Positions 12,310 to 29,045 of a DNA stretch of 64,000 nucleotides are shown here, one piece after another; position 1 is the stretch's first letter, and every line of letters begins with the position of its first letter. Origin of the DNA: Gonocerus acuteangulatus (taxonomy: Eukaryota; Arthropoda; Insecta; Hemiptera; Coreidae). The stretch is from positions 87,138,030-87,202,029 of the forward strand of contig OX328124.1 of assembly GCA_946811695.1 (NCBI GenBank), given 5' to 3'. The notes under the pieces were generated by a model. It was not told the DNA's origin and ran no database searches. It saw only the letters and a list, made by a program, of their open reading frames with translations. The position numbers and the translations under genes were made by a program.

Positions 12310-13189
12310 AATAGCGAAAATTATGTGAAATAACAAGCAACAAAAACCTACTCGGTGGTTATAAAATCATAATGAGGTTACTAAGTGTTTACTCCAAAAC
12401 ATTTAGTCGCGTTGAAAAAAAAATTTAAATTTTAAAAATCTACATTCAATATATGCTGGTATAATCGCACAATTCTTTTGAGACAACCATTTAAAATGAG
12501 ATTCTATGTCAAAAACTTAATTCCCGTCAACACTGTAGCCCATAATATGCGCATTCTATGCTCGCACCTATTTAAAATCAATGACAAATTTAATTTCAAG
12601 TACATTTAATATCCATCGATCTCTTATCTAGGCACACCGTGGTGCGCTAGGCCTACGCACGCAGTGTGTATATTCCACGAAGTATTAGAGCTGAATTTTA
12701 GTCTCTCATAACTTTGAACCAGGTAAAAATAAACTTCGCAGGCCCCTGAATCCCTCCCCCCTCCGATAACATTATCAAAAACTATTAATGGAATCATTAA
12801 AAACTGACATTTCTCTGAAAATAAAATTTAAAAAAAAATTGAGGAGGTGTGGTGCAAAACTCGTTCGTTTCATTTTAAAAAATATTGAGATGGCAGTGGA
12901 TTCTAAAAGACATTTTCATGTTCTTTCAACATATGTATGTTATGGGTTTGGAGCAAAACTTGTTATTTCTTATGGATTTTAACTATAAAAAGTAGCGGTT
13001 TGTTGCAGAACTGGGTCGTTTCATATCCCATTGTGTTTTAAAACACAATGGTAATAACGCTTCGTTCCTCGTTTCGAAGCAAAACTGTGGTTCCTATGGT
13101 TGGTGCCAAGGCATTTCTTGATACTTCCACGTACTAACTTCAAAATATTAAAAAAAATAAAAATAAAAATACTCCATTGGCGGCCAATC
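12310..13189. other. intergenic region upstream of SART1
   Basis: Presumably contains the SART1 promoter, but no core promoter element can be assigned. It holds a perfect 24-bp palindrome at 13028-13051 (CCATTGTGTTTT and its complement) and a loosely repeated GCAAAACTCGTTCGTTTCAT-type phrase near 12855, 12953 and 13005. Confidence 0.4.
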
Positions 13190-14844
13190 TCCTCGAGGAA
13201 GAAGAGAAGGATGAGACTATAAAACTGTTAAGTATGGGCTATAAAAATGTTAAGGAAAGCGGTGAAAAGTTGTTTACAGTCCCTACATTTTGTGGGGTCC
13301 CATTATACTAGAGGGAGGAGTGCCAGAAGATATCTCCCTAGTGACTGCACGGCCCAAAAACTTTGGAAAGCTTATAACCAATCCAGAAATGTATGCCAAA
13401 TATTTGCTCATCGTGAAAGTTTTTAAATACGATTCAATATATGCTTCAAGTCGCCAGCCACAAATGCCTGACCGGAGTATATCCGCCTGAAAGCCCAGAT
13501 TTCAGTTATGGCATCTGAAAGAGTAAAAGAGAATATCATGGTTATAGCAGCAATTCATACAAAAAGGCAAAAGCTTTTTACGGTTTGCTAAAAAAAAGAA
13601 CAGGACTCGGCTGTGCTCAAAATTTCTCTTGATTGCCAGAAAAATCAAGTCCTGCCTCGTGTTCCTGACCAAGCTGCTTATTATAGCAGGCAATTATACC
13701 TCTATAGTTTTACCATCTGCGAAGGTCATTCCACCAATGTTCACAACACCAAATCAGTTTTCATCTAACCAAGGCTAGAAAGTGAAAGTATCCTATGAAA
13801 TATCTTCAATCTTATACCACCACTTTAAAGGTAAAGACCTCTCAGACATCAAATTATTCTGCAATGGCTGCCCTGGCCAGAATAAAAACATTTCTGTGGT
13901 AGGTATGTTATGCAAGCTTCTTAATGAAACTAGCAATTGCCAAAAAGTGTCTATTACGTTTCCTGTCGTTGGCCACTCTTTCCTTCCCGCTGATCGTGTC
14001 TTCGGTCGCATCGAAAAGAAAATTTAAAAAATGGATAAAATCCCAGATCCTCCGGAATGCTTCGATTTATTTTCTGAGTTTGGAACCGTTTGACGAGGCA
14101 GGGAAGAGGTGACTGGAAAACAGTTTTTTTCATCTGTCCTGAAAACTCCAGCTCAGCTCCATTTCAAATTTGCGCCTTCCAAGCCAATCCTTTTTAGTCT
14201 TGCGTTGATGTGAGGAGAAGTAAATTATAGGTGTGACGTAGGAGTAGCAAAAGGGATATTAAAGAAAGAAAACCGATTAAACCACAGCCTTTAGCAAACC
14301 AAGTGAGTATTAAACCAAAGAAACTGAAAGACGTCCATAATCTACTCAGGGCCGCCACATCTCAGAGCCGGGCCCGGGACCAAATCACAGGCCCCCAGTT
14401 CTCAGTCTTCCCCACTTCAGAGCCAGAATGAAAATATTGTACTTTGCTATAGGACTTTGGCCATTTTAAAATTATTTTCATCTTGAGTTTTGAGCAAAAT
14501 GAGAATAAAAGCCGACAATCGGTGCTGCAAAGGTCACTTTCGGTACTTTTTTTTGAATTAGCGAGGATCGGCCCGGGCCCGGGACAACTGTACCCGGTTG
14601 CCCCCCCCCCCATGTGGCGGCCCTGAATCTACTGAGAAAGCATGTTGGTGACGAGTGGAGGTCCAATGATTCATTAAAGTATTACACCACAGATGAGAGA
14701 ATCGGCGAACAACAGGATTATGAAGTCGCTATTATTGAAGAAGACGATGGCCTTAGGACCTAGTCTTTTTGTAAAATATTACCGAATTTATTAATAAAAT
14801 GGCTGTGAACCTAAATAAATATTACTCATTAAAAAAAAAAAAAA
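13190..14844 (+). pseudogene. processed copy of a transposase-like gene, frame-broken
   Basis: Reading frames at 13500-14030 and 14040-14765 give recognisable phrases: RVPDQAAYYSRQLYLYSF, FCNGCPGQNKN, FPVVGHSFLPADRVFGRIEK and, near the end, EEDDGL. These resemble a family of DDE-type transposase-related proteins seen repeatedly in insect genomes; I cannot name the superfamily. Frameshifts and stops interrupt it. It ends with AATAAA-type signals (14791, 14813) followed by a 14-A run at 14831-14844, so it looks like a retrocopied mRNA. A hAT MITE (14347-14625) interrupts it; reading across the insertion restores the frame. Confidence 0.6.
14347..14625. mobile_element. hAT-type MITE
   Basis: Terminal inverted repeats CAGGGCCGCCACAT and ATGTGGCGGCCCTG. 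It is flanked by a perfect 8-bp target duplication AATCTACT at 14339-14346 and 14626-14633, the length typical of hAT transposition. It is 279 bp, with no transposase, and inserted in the retrocopied transposase pseudogene. Confidence 0.92.
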
Positions 14845-15343
14845 GCGCTTTTGTTTTCTTCACTTCACGTTATTATCCTTATTGGAAGAGCAACTTTTAG
14901 AGTGCGAATTAAAACTAGTTCGGTCTAGTTTGGTGTGCAGCAAAAGCCTTGTCTTTAAATATTTTGCTGCACAACTTTCTCATTTCATACTAAGTTACCT
15001 TTAAATCATTATTTTTTATTTTAATTTTTTTTTTTTTTTTTTTCATTCTAAGCTTACTTCTACAGGGTAGCTGTACCTATCTAAGGCAAAAGAAAACGTT
15101 TTTATCGGAGCACACTACAAGACTGGTAAGTTTTTTGTTTCCTAAAAAAACGTGCTCCTGTTGAAGGAACGAGTTTTACACCTCACCTGCTCATATGTAA
15201 TTGAAAGGAGTAGGTATATAACTTTGTTATTTCAAATTATAATGCGAGTAAAAAATTACGCCGGGCCCCTGATCAATTGTTCATTTTGCTCCCCCCTCTC
15301 GGAAGTCCTGCAGGTATTATACTATAGCCCTTTCAGTAATTAA
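14845..15343. other. intergenic, nothing recognised
   Basis: Includes a T run at about 15028-15043. No gene or known repeat seen. Confidence 0.4.
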
Positions 15344-15842
15344 TTTAGATGGAATAGTTCTAACCCCTTATGCGCGACATTCTGAGGAAAATATTCCTGA
15401 TGGTTCCGCCATTTGCTTTTCCATTACAATGAACAAACTCACTGATTTTGTCTAGTTTAGGACCAGGGAAGGCTTTGAGAGGTCGGGCACGGGAGATAGT
15501 GTTTAATATTACCAATACTTAGCCGAAGCTAAGGCTTAAAACAATTTAAGCTGTGACCTGTTATATTCCCCATGCAACACATTGGCGGTAAAAATGCTCT
15601 CTGTTATATCCTTATCACTGGGTTTAAAACGTTTTAGTCTTAGCTTTGGCTAAGTATATGTAAATATTAAACACTATCTAACTTGCCTGACCTCTCAAAG
15701 CCTTCCCCAGTTTTAAAGAGACATAATCAGTTTTTATGTTTCACATACAGTGGCTTTGTTCCTTGATATGGGAGTATGCAAATGTTGGAACCATGGGGAA
15801 TATTTCCCTCAAAATTTCGTGCATGTGGAAAAAGTATTAACA
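15344..15842. repeat. fold-back MITE with arms of about 200 bp
   Basis: The left arm (about 15344-15545) and right arm (about 15625-15842) are inverted copies. Shared blocks include GGCTTTGAGAGGTC, GATAGTGTTTAATATT and ACTTAGCC(G/A)AAGCTAAG. A related right arm occurs at 48437-48640 in an HMG20 intron. No coding frame. The target duplication could not be defined. Confidence 0.7.
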
Positions 15843-16327
15843 CATTGGTACCAGATCATGTTGCTGGGCTAGGCCTCTTTATGAGAACGATCCCCTCTAT
15901 ATTACTTAAATGAAATATTTTTCTGCCCCTGCTTTCTTTCTACCTGTTAGTATGTCCTGTGCAGCAAACCTACCATTAGTAGTTCTACAAATATTTACTG
16001 TTTTGTAATAAATCTTGTAGATAATGGATTACACATGGGATATATTCAAAACCCAAACTCGGCAATGGTTAATCTCTATGCTGCATTACCCAGATCAGTT
16101 GGGGTGACATGAAACGCAATTAACAGAAAGATTGTCATCAATGCAAAAAAATGGAGGTCGGAGAATTTTTTTTCCCAGATTTCTTAGACCATTCAGGCTT
16201 ATAAGCCTCCCATGCTTAAGGCAGTATCACATTTCCTTATTTGATAAATAATGTTTAATTGTTTAGCAACTTTTGTAAAATTGCTATTTATTTTCCAAGT
16301 TGTTTAATATCTTTTTTCTATTGTAAA
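15843..16327. other. intergenic, nothing recognised
   Basis: No gene or repeat assigned. Confidence 0.4.
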
Positions 16328-16626
16328 TAACGGGGGTTTCCGTGTCAAATCAACAGTGATTTTTTTTTACCATCTCAGATTTAAATGAAATTTGGTGAGG
16401 AGGTAGCCTTTGTATAGACTAAGAAAAATACCAAAAATTATTGAAAAATATCAACTGATTTGGAAATTACAGCTATGTAATATTTCAAAAAAAGCCGGTA
16501 CCTGAAATGTTTGAATTGCTATTGTGGCTCTTAGTTTTAAGCTAGAGAGCTGGGATAATATATATTTTTAAGTGTATTTGAGAACTTATTCCTAAAGTTC
16601 TATGATGGGATTCCAATGGGTTAACC

Positions 16627-16666
<40 letters not shown>

Positions 16667-17475
16667 CGCTAATATTTTGGACGATATACAAAACATAATC
16701 ATATATGTATATGTTATGTACTTGCAATTGCAATACAAGATTAGTGAACTTTAAAATGCTTACACATAATCTTTTTTTATTAAATAAAATTGGTTGAGTA
16801 ATCAGAAATCATAATTATAATAGTAGCGAGTCGGGCGTTGTCGTGGTGCAACATCCAGTCGGCTGCGATGTCTTTTCGGACCCGATTGACCCTTCATTTG
16901 AGTCTCTTGAGCACTTCCACGTAGAACTTCGAGTTGACGGTTTGTCCAGGAGTCACATTGACAGTGTTTGTCGAAGTTGAAGGTCTTCCAGCATGGTCTT
17001 CATCGACGACTTCTTCTCGGCCCTCCGAAAAAGCCTTGTGCCACCGAAACCACTTCTTGCTAAAGTATTATCTGGGTAAGCCTGCTTCATCATATGAAAC
17101 GACGTCTGTCGCAGATTTACTGAGTTTCACACAGAATTTAATCGCTGACCTCTGCTCTAACAAACCTGTCGTCCTAACCTATATGGTGTTGCATGTCATA
17201 AGAATGTTCTTACAAAGAGCTTCAAAATAACCCCCCTCCTAGCTCTCTAGATTAAATATAAGAGCCACAATAGCAATTCAAAAATTTCAGGTACCAGTAT
17301 TTTTTGAAATTTTACATAGCTATAATTTCCAAATAATTTGATATTTTTCAATAATTTTTTGTATTTTTCTTAGTCTATACAAAGGGTACCTCCTCACCAA
17401 ATTTCATCAATTTCTGAGATAGTGAGAATGAAAATGTTCGTTTTTTGTGTTGGTTTGACCTGGAATGACCCTAAC
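16328..17475 (-). mobile_element. deleted mariner-like element with long inverted ends
   Basis: Ends of roughly 230 bp (16331-16560 and 17232-17475) are inverted copies, sharing GAAATTTGGTGAGGAGGTA, TTGTATAGACTAAGAAAAAT and TTGAATTGCTATTGTGGCTC. Between them, the minus strand encodes broken mariner transposase: EQRSAIKFCVKLSKSATDV, then WFRWHKAFSEGREEVVDED and AGRPSTS, then after a large deletion FYVEVLKRLK and DWMLHHDNARLA. HHDNA is the second catalytic Asp region of the mariner D,D34D triad. Stops and the internal deletion make it inactive. Confidence 0.8.
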
Positions 17476-18973
17476 CCTTTTATCAATTTATGTTCATATA
17501 AAACATTTCCATGAAATATAAGGCATTTTTTTATTAGATTATTTTACCTAACCTTTTTAAAATGCATGAACTTCAAGAAAATATATAATTTACGTCTTAG
17601 TGTTAATATAAATAATACTCAGAAAATATGGCCCATTAAAGCTATCATTATATAACAAGAAAAAACAACACACATAGTATAAATACAAATAGAAGCAAAC
17701 TGTAGATAAATGTGCAATTCTACTTGCTTGTATTACTCTGAGCCATAGCTAATGCACTTAGACAGGATTACATTATATAAAAAAATCATCTAGACCGCCA
17801 TTTAACAATTAATAATAAGACAAACATGAACAAAACATTTAAGTATAGACAAATAAATGACAAAATATTTTGTGTAATGCGGGTTATTGTAAGCAAGATA
17901 GTCCATGAGACAGGATATGTTCAGGAAACGTTCCTCTCCCCCGATCATCGATAAAGTGCCCGGCAACTGGTTTATACCAGTCCGGCACCTATGCTAAGAA
18001 GTTTGATATTTCATGAAAACAGAAGAAGGCGATAAAGACAGAAATATGACTGTCTACCTACTGCTGTATGCTCCCTTATGGATTTATTTGTGAGAGTTTC
18101 TAAATACTAATAAATTCCTGCTACATTTAAGTGAATTTGTCACGATGGATTCAGAAACTGGTTCATTTTTTAGGGCAAACCATCTTCATTTAATACATTC
18201 AAAATAAGCAAGTAACAATGCATTAAAATATTCAGGTAACTAGTTTATTTTTTCATTGGAAGAGGGGAAAATAATAATTAACAAGTATTTTCGAATACTT
18301 TTTCTCATTCATATACCTGCGCTTAACAATAGGTAAATAAAATGTAGTGTAAAAATGTTTGGTATGCCTGGTTTAGGCTTTCTAATTGAATGAAAGAAGA
18401 GTATAAAAACTAGTTATGAATTTCATAATTTTATTATAAGAAAATTGTACGAAGTTAACACATTAGATTTATCATTTATCATCAATGTACGTCTCAGGTA
18501 TTCAAAATGATTGACACTTCCATGAAAATAGCCTGAAAATATGTGGTGTAAAAAGCAAAATACCTGGAATTTAGATATTAAATACAAAAATCATTGTTGA
18601 ATATTTTCCACAGAAGGTATTAATAAATTCCATTTAATGAGATTAATTATAAATGAATGTATAAAAAATTCATAATTATTTACATGAAATAAGACCTATA
18701 ATACTATAAAACAATAAATGAAATAAAAATAATGTAGCATAGAAGACATTAATACTAAGAACCTATGACAGGAAATTTTATTTACATAAACAAATTCATA
18801 TCAGCTTTACAAAAAGTAAACAAATAATTTAGAGAATTTTTTTTTTTTTTTTCAGGCTGTCCATTGTAACACAAACTTTTTATATTTCACTGATTAACGT
18901 GTTTCACTGTAGAATGAACACTGGAGTCCACTTAAACGAACACAAGTGAGTGACACATAGAAGATTCTTTCAT
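17476..18973. other. UBE2I 3' flank / probable 3' UTR
   Basis: On the minus strand this follows the UBE2I stop codon. A candidate AATAAA signal (minus strand) lies at 18777-18782, about 190 bases after the stop. No other gene was recognised. A poly-T tract lies at about 18839-18852. Confidence 0.4.
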
Positions 18974-24543
<5,570 letters not shown>

Positions 24544-24964
24544 GACGATGACGTCTGTAAGATTATACAAAATAAGATATAGAGAAAAAATGTAAAAGAA
24601 ATATAAAAATACTAATAAATTCCAAATTTACAATGAGAAAGAAATTATCTTAAGAAAGCCTGACTTGCAGGAACTGCATCATCATAGTGAAATTCCATAA
24701 CATTCATATCCCCAGTGTGATTTGGAAAGCTAGGAATAGATATAGAATAATATTCTATACAAAATGTAAACACCTCAAAATATTGTTTCTCATATTACAT
24801 ATCTTTTTTTACTAGCAAATTCATTTAATGCTATAATCAGTTACAAAGACTGGGAAAACAAACACAAAAAAACATTCAAAGCAACAAATCAAACTTCCAA
24901 AGCTTTAAGCACTTATTTCTCCAACTTAGATCACCCATCGAAAATTATTTCAGTACCATTTTTA

Positions 24965-25269
24965 AAGAGGGAAGGGGGGTAGAGAGGTTAGCTTAGGGGT
25001 AGAGCACTCGACTAATATGCTGGAGGACCTGAGATCAAAACGCGAGCACACTGAAGATTTAATCTTCTAATGTCTTCGTTCATCGGTTGTATTTGAGGGG
25101 CCCAGACCGTCTCTAGGCCGACCCAGCTTTCAATCAATTTATTAATAGACACCTGAAAAGGGAAAATCAGGTGACCATAGTACGGACCACACTAGTGTGG
25201 TGTATGGTCAAGAATCAGATACCTCGACAGTACCAGCATCTCTGGGCCCTTGTGACCGGACTTTTTTTC
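24965..25269 (+). mobile_element. tRNA-derived SINE, family B
   Basis: Same head (GAGGTTAGCTTAGGGGTAGAGCAC) and body as the copy at 543. Perfect duplication TACCATTTTT at about 24955-24964 and 25270-25279. Confidence 0.82.
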
Positions 25270-25507
25270 TACCATTTTTGTAGATAATATAGTAAGCTTT
25301 CGAGTGGTTACCTTACACTCATCACCATTTCTTATCCGTTTTTGTGATATTTAAGAACATATAAAAAAATTCTAAAACTGCTTATGCCTGTAAATAAATT
25401 GTTTTTTTTTCTAATACTTCCTTAACTCCAATTGTAACCAAAATTTAAATATCTTAGTTTGTATGGATGTTGAAGATCTGGAATAATTTTTAACTAAATT
25501 AATTGTT

Positions 25508-25670
25508 GGGTCTTCCCGTGGTCTAGTGGCTAACACCTTAGTTTAATACGTGGGAGATGGCGGGTACGAATCCCACCAGCAACGGGGCATCCCACGGCTC
25601 GGGAAAATTCCTCGTTGCACCCTGGATGACAGCGCTAATGGCCTAGATGTCGATGCGGCATAAAAAAAAA
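25508..25670 (+). mobile_element. tRNA-derived SINE, family A
   Basis: Head GGTCTTCCCGTGGTCTAGTGG, a B-box-like GGGTACGAATCCCACC, a terminal A run at about 25663-25671, and an ATTAATTGTT duplication on both sides (25498-25507, 25671-25680). Confidence 0.85.
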
Positions 25671-25680
25671 ATTAATTGTT

Positions 25681-26559
25681 TCTGACCCGAACCAGAAATT
25701 AGTTAGAAGTTGTATCCACTTTATTTGAAAACAGTTACAAATAGCACTTTAAAAAATGGTTTAATTTTTTTTCCTACGTAGAAAAATCTTTAAAAAGGTT
25801 ATCTACAAGCCTATTGATTGTTTGTTTGTTTTTTGGAGCGCACGGCAGTTTAATAGGAATTTTATCAGAGCGCAAGGCATTTTAATAGGTAACTACCCTA
25901 GACATGCAGAGAAATCAGGGTTAAGGAAGTCGAGCATAAGTACTTGGATTGGTAATAACTAGTTCATGTGAGTCTCTAACTCACTATGGCACAAAAGGCT
26001 ATTCATTAGTTAAAAGGCAATATATTGCTATTGATAAATTTTGCAGAAGACTTAAAGCAAGAAAATATTAAAACCTTAGCAGATTTATGCGGACCACATT
26101 TCATCATAGAAAAATGTAAAATAATTTACAGCAGTTTTTGAGTAATATATTTTAACATGAAATTCTAGGGTGTTACGGGCTTAGGATGCTACAAATTTTA
26201 TAATTATAACACCATTAGATGGAAATTAAGAACAAAATCAGTATTCCTTCAAATAATATATGAGGAGGTAATGGGTGAAGTTACAACAAAAAGTAAACAC
26301 TTGAAAATAATTCACATTTTTCACATGTATTTTTAGGTTAAGCTATGTAATTACTTCAAAATCAAATCGAACAAATAACACATTCTCATAAGGAAAGCAG
26401 TATTTGAAGTCTTTCCAGCTCATACTTAATGTCTCGAAGGCAATTCATCTATGGGATAAGATTATTATTATTTACAATTGTTATAATGACTGAATTATTT
26501 GATAATGTATCGCATCTATAAATTCGATAAATAAATTATTTAAAAGCTGAGATTATCAA

Positions 26560-26560
<1 letters not shown>
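25681..26560. other. intergenic, nothing recognised
   Basis: AT-rich; ends in a (TA)n tract at about 26565-26618 that borders the palindromes. No gene seen. Confidence 0.4.
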
Positions 26561-26620
<60 letters not shown>

Positions 26621-26672
26621 GTAGATCCTAAGTTGAAGACTAAGATGTAGGTAGTTGGTACCAGCTTTATAC

Positions 26673-27123
26673 AGTCCTCATATATTTTATTTTCAAGTTA
26701 CATATGGTGCAGCATGACACACACCAGGTTATTAAATTTTGTTATAGAAACGTTTCGGCCATAAGCCATTTTCAATCTGTCTATCCGTAAAATATAATGG
26801 ACCATACTGGTTAGGATATCAAATTTCAAACAATAAACATAAAATTAAGAATATACAAATCTATCAACAGCTGACCTGTATGATTGTGCATTATTTCTCA
26901 TTTTATCAACAATATATGAAGATTATAATATGATAAATAATGCACAATCATACAGGTCAGCTGTCGATACATTGGTATATTCTTAATTTTATGTTTATTA
27001 TTTGAAATTTGATATCCTACCCAGTATGATCCATTATATTTTACAGATAGACAGATTGAAAATGGCGTATAGCCGAAACGTTTCTGTACCATATGCAACT
27101 TGAAAATAAAATATATGAGGACT
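26673..27123. repeat. palindrome 1, inverted pair with Penelope-type motif
   Basis: Left arm about 26673-26896, right arm about 26935-27123, loop 38 bases. Outer ends read AGTCCTCATATATTTTATTT and its complement. The inner ends share CAGCTGACCTGTATGATTGT. The left arm has about 35 extra bases near 26708-26745. Each arm contains GAAAATGGC...GCCGAAACGT (26749-26776 minus; 27058-27082 plus), a degenerate form of the hammerhead-like motif found beside the Penelope-like fragment at 57 kb. (TA)n tracts bound it on both sides. Confidence 0.75.
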
Positions 27124-27127
27124 GAGG

Positions 27128-27205
<78 letters not shown>

Positions 27206-27207
27206 GC
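27124..27207. repeat. (TA)n microsatellite
   Basis: TA dinucleotide tract at about 27133-27201, separating two large palindromes. Confidence 0.95.
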
Positions 27208-27235
27208 TTGATGTTATTTTTCGTCGCTGGGATAG

Positions 27236-27952
27236 TATTTTTAGATGGACCGGCATTTCTCTCCAGCGGTGGTCCTGCTCCTCACTTCTTCCCGGAATAT
27301 TTCGATGGATTCATCTCCATCTTCTTCAGCCAGGTACTTGTTTCTTCCTCGGTGGTAGCCAAGGGAATGATATTTTTCTCGATCTGGGCTCCTTATCTCC
27401 CCTCTAGCCACAGTATCGGCGGACGAATGGTGTTGAAGCTCCCTGGTGTAGTTGGGATTCTGTCCGTTGGCAGTGCTGATGGTATTTCGTCTTTTTTCTC
27501 TCCTGCTTCTATTTTCCTCGCCGTAAGGATTTATATGCTTGATGTTATTTTTCGTCGCTGGGATAGTATTTTTAGATGGAACGGCATCCGCTGGAGAGAA
27601 ATGCCGTTCCATCTAAAAATACTATCCCAGCGACGAAAAATAACATCAAGCATATAAATCCTTACGGCGAGGAAAATAGAAGCAGGAGAGAAAAAAGACG
27701 CAATACCATCAGCACTGCCAACGGACAGAATTCCAACTACACCAGGGAGCTTCAACACCATTCGTCCGCCGATACTGTGGCTAGAGGGGAGATAAGGAGC
27801 CCAGATCGAGAAAAATATCATTCCCTTGGCTACCACCGAGGAAGAAACAAGTACCTGGCTGAAGAAGATGGAGATGAATCCATCGAAATATTCCGGGAAG
27901 AAGTGAGGAGCAGGACCACCGCTGGAGATAAATGCCGGTCCATCTAAAAATA
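27236..27952. repeat. palindrome 2, near-perfect inverted duplication of about 352 bp with a shared frame
   Basis: Arms 27236-27587 and 27601-27952 with a 13-base spacer; only a handful of differences were counted (for example at the GTTGGGATT/GTTGGAATT position). Each arm encodes the same hydrophilic, Arg/Glu-rich frame of 123 residues reading outward (27576-27947 plus and 27241-27612 minus), containing IPATKNNIKHINPYGEENR and DGDESIEIFREEVRSRTT. Base composition is clearly more GC-rich than the surroundings. A block of about 55 bp (CGTCGCTGGGATAGTA...) occurs at both ends of the left arm. No family recognised; may be a captured exon or transposon part. Confidence 0.85.
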
Positions 27953-28074
27953 TATATATATATATATATCACAAACAATACTAAAATAGAGATTAAAAAA
28001 TGGTCTCTATTTTGATAATATGCAGAACAAAAACCGACCCAAGTTTATGTGACTAAATGAATAAAAGAAATTTG

Positions 28075-29045
28075 ATGAAGCAAGAATGGTTTGGGTCTCA
28101 GACAAGGATGTCTCATCTCTCTTTTGTTTTCCCAGTTTATCAATGATTTGGTTGATGTGGGTGGGCTGCAAGCAGTGTTGGGCATTATTCGAATGATCAT
28201 TCGAATACATTTTTAGTGAATGATGAATAATTCACTGAATTATCTTATTCACACAGTACATCATGAATTATTCACAGAATTATTCGTTATTATTTATTTC
28301 TAGTTGGTCTACTGAATAATCCTACTCAAACACACAAATATATACGTATTTCTGGCTGCCAACATTATAATAAATCTATCGTTATTCACTAAAACATGTT
28401 TATTCTGAATGATCATTCGAATAATATGTGAATAAAACATAAAATTCATTCACAGAATAACGAATAATGAATAAAAGTAATTATTCTTCATTCATGAATG
28501 AAATAATACATTTATTCATTAATCATTATTCTGAATAATTTTTGCCCAACACTGGCTGCAAGCATTGACCAACTTAAAATTCCTTGTCTTTTATATATGC
28601 AGAACATATTGTGTTGCTTGCCACTCACTCTCTTAATCAACAAGTGATGATTAATAGATTACCTTAATATTGTTCACTCTGGAATTAAGGAATAAATTTG
28701 GAAAAATCAAAAACTATAATTTTAAAAAAATGGGAGTAATAAGGATAAAAGAAAAATGGGTATTGAATGGGAACGATATGGATGTTGTAAGATACTACGA
28801 CTATATTGATACAGTATTGACTTTACAACTATCCCTAACATGTCACTTAAAGGGAAAATTAGCTAGGGCTAAGCAAAGACTAAATATGATGTGGTTGGGG
28901 TTTATTTTGAGGAATAAAATTACCATTAGTAAAACATTGCAGCTATTTATAGAAGTATCATGAGCTATTCTCTGTTACTCTAGGCAAACATGGGGATATG
29001 AAATGATTGAAATAACTGAACAATTAGTAACATTCTTTATTAAAA
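28075..29045 (+). pseudogene. LINE reverse-transcriptase remnant, split by a MITE
   Basis: At 28075-28164 the frame reads NGLGLRQGCLISLLFSQFIN, the block just before the catalytic aspartates of a non-LTR reverse transcriptase. After the MITE at 28173-28554, the frame continues with GGLQALTNLK and later (28670-29045) with YYDYIDTVLTLQLSLTCHL, a conserved C-terminal block (canonical form near YLGVTLT-QLS), and WGYEMIE. Stops and gaps show it is dead. The clade was not resolved. Confidence 0.75.
28173..28554. mobile_element. hAT-type MITE inserted in a LINE
   Basis: Termini CAGTGTTGGGCA and TGCCCAACACTG; perfect 8-bp duplication GCTGCAAG at 28165-28172 and 28555-28562. The body is packed with variants of GAATGATCATTCGAAT and GAATAAT, i.e. 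subterminal palindromic repeats. 382 bp, no coding. Confidence 0.93.
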
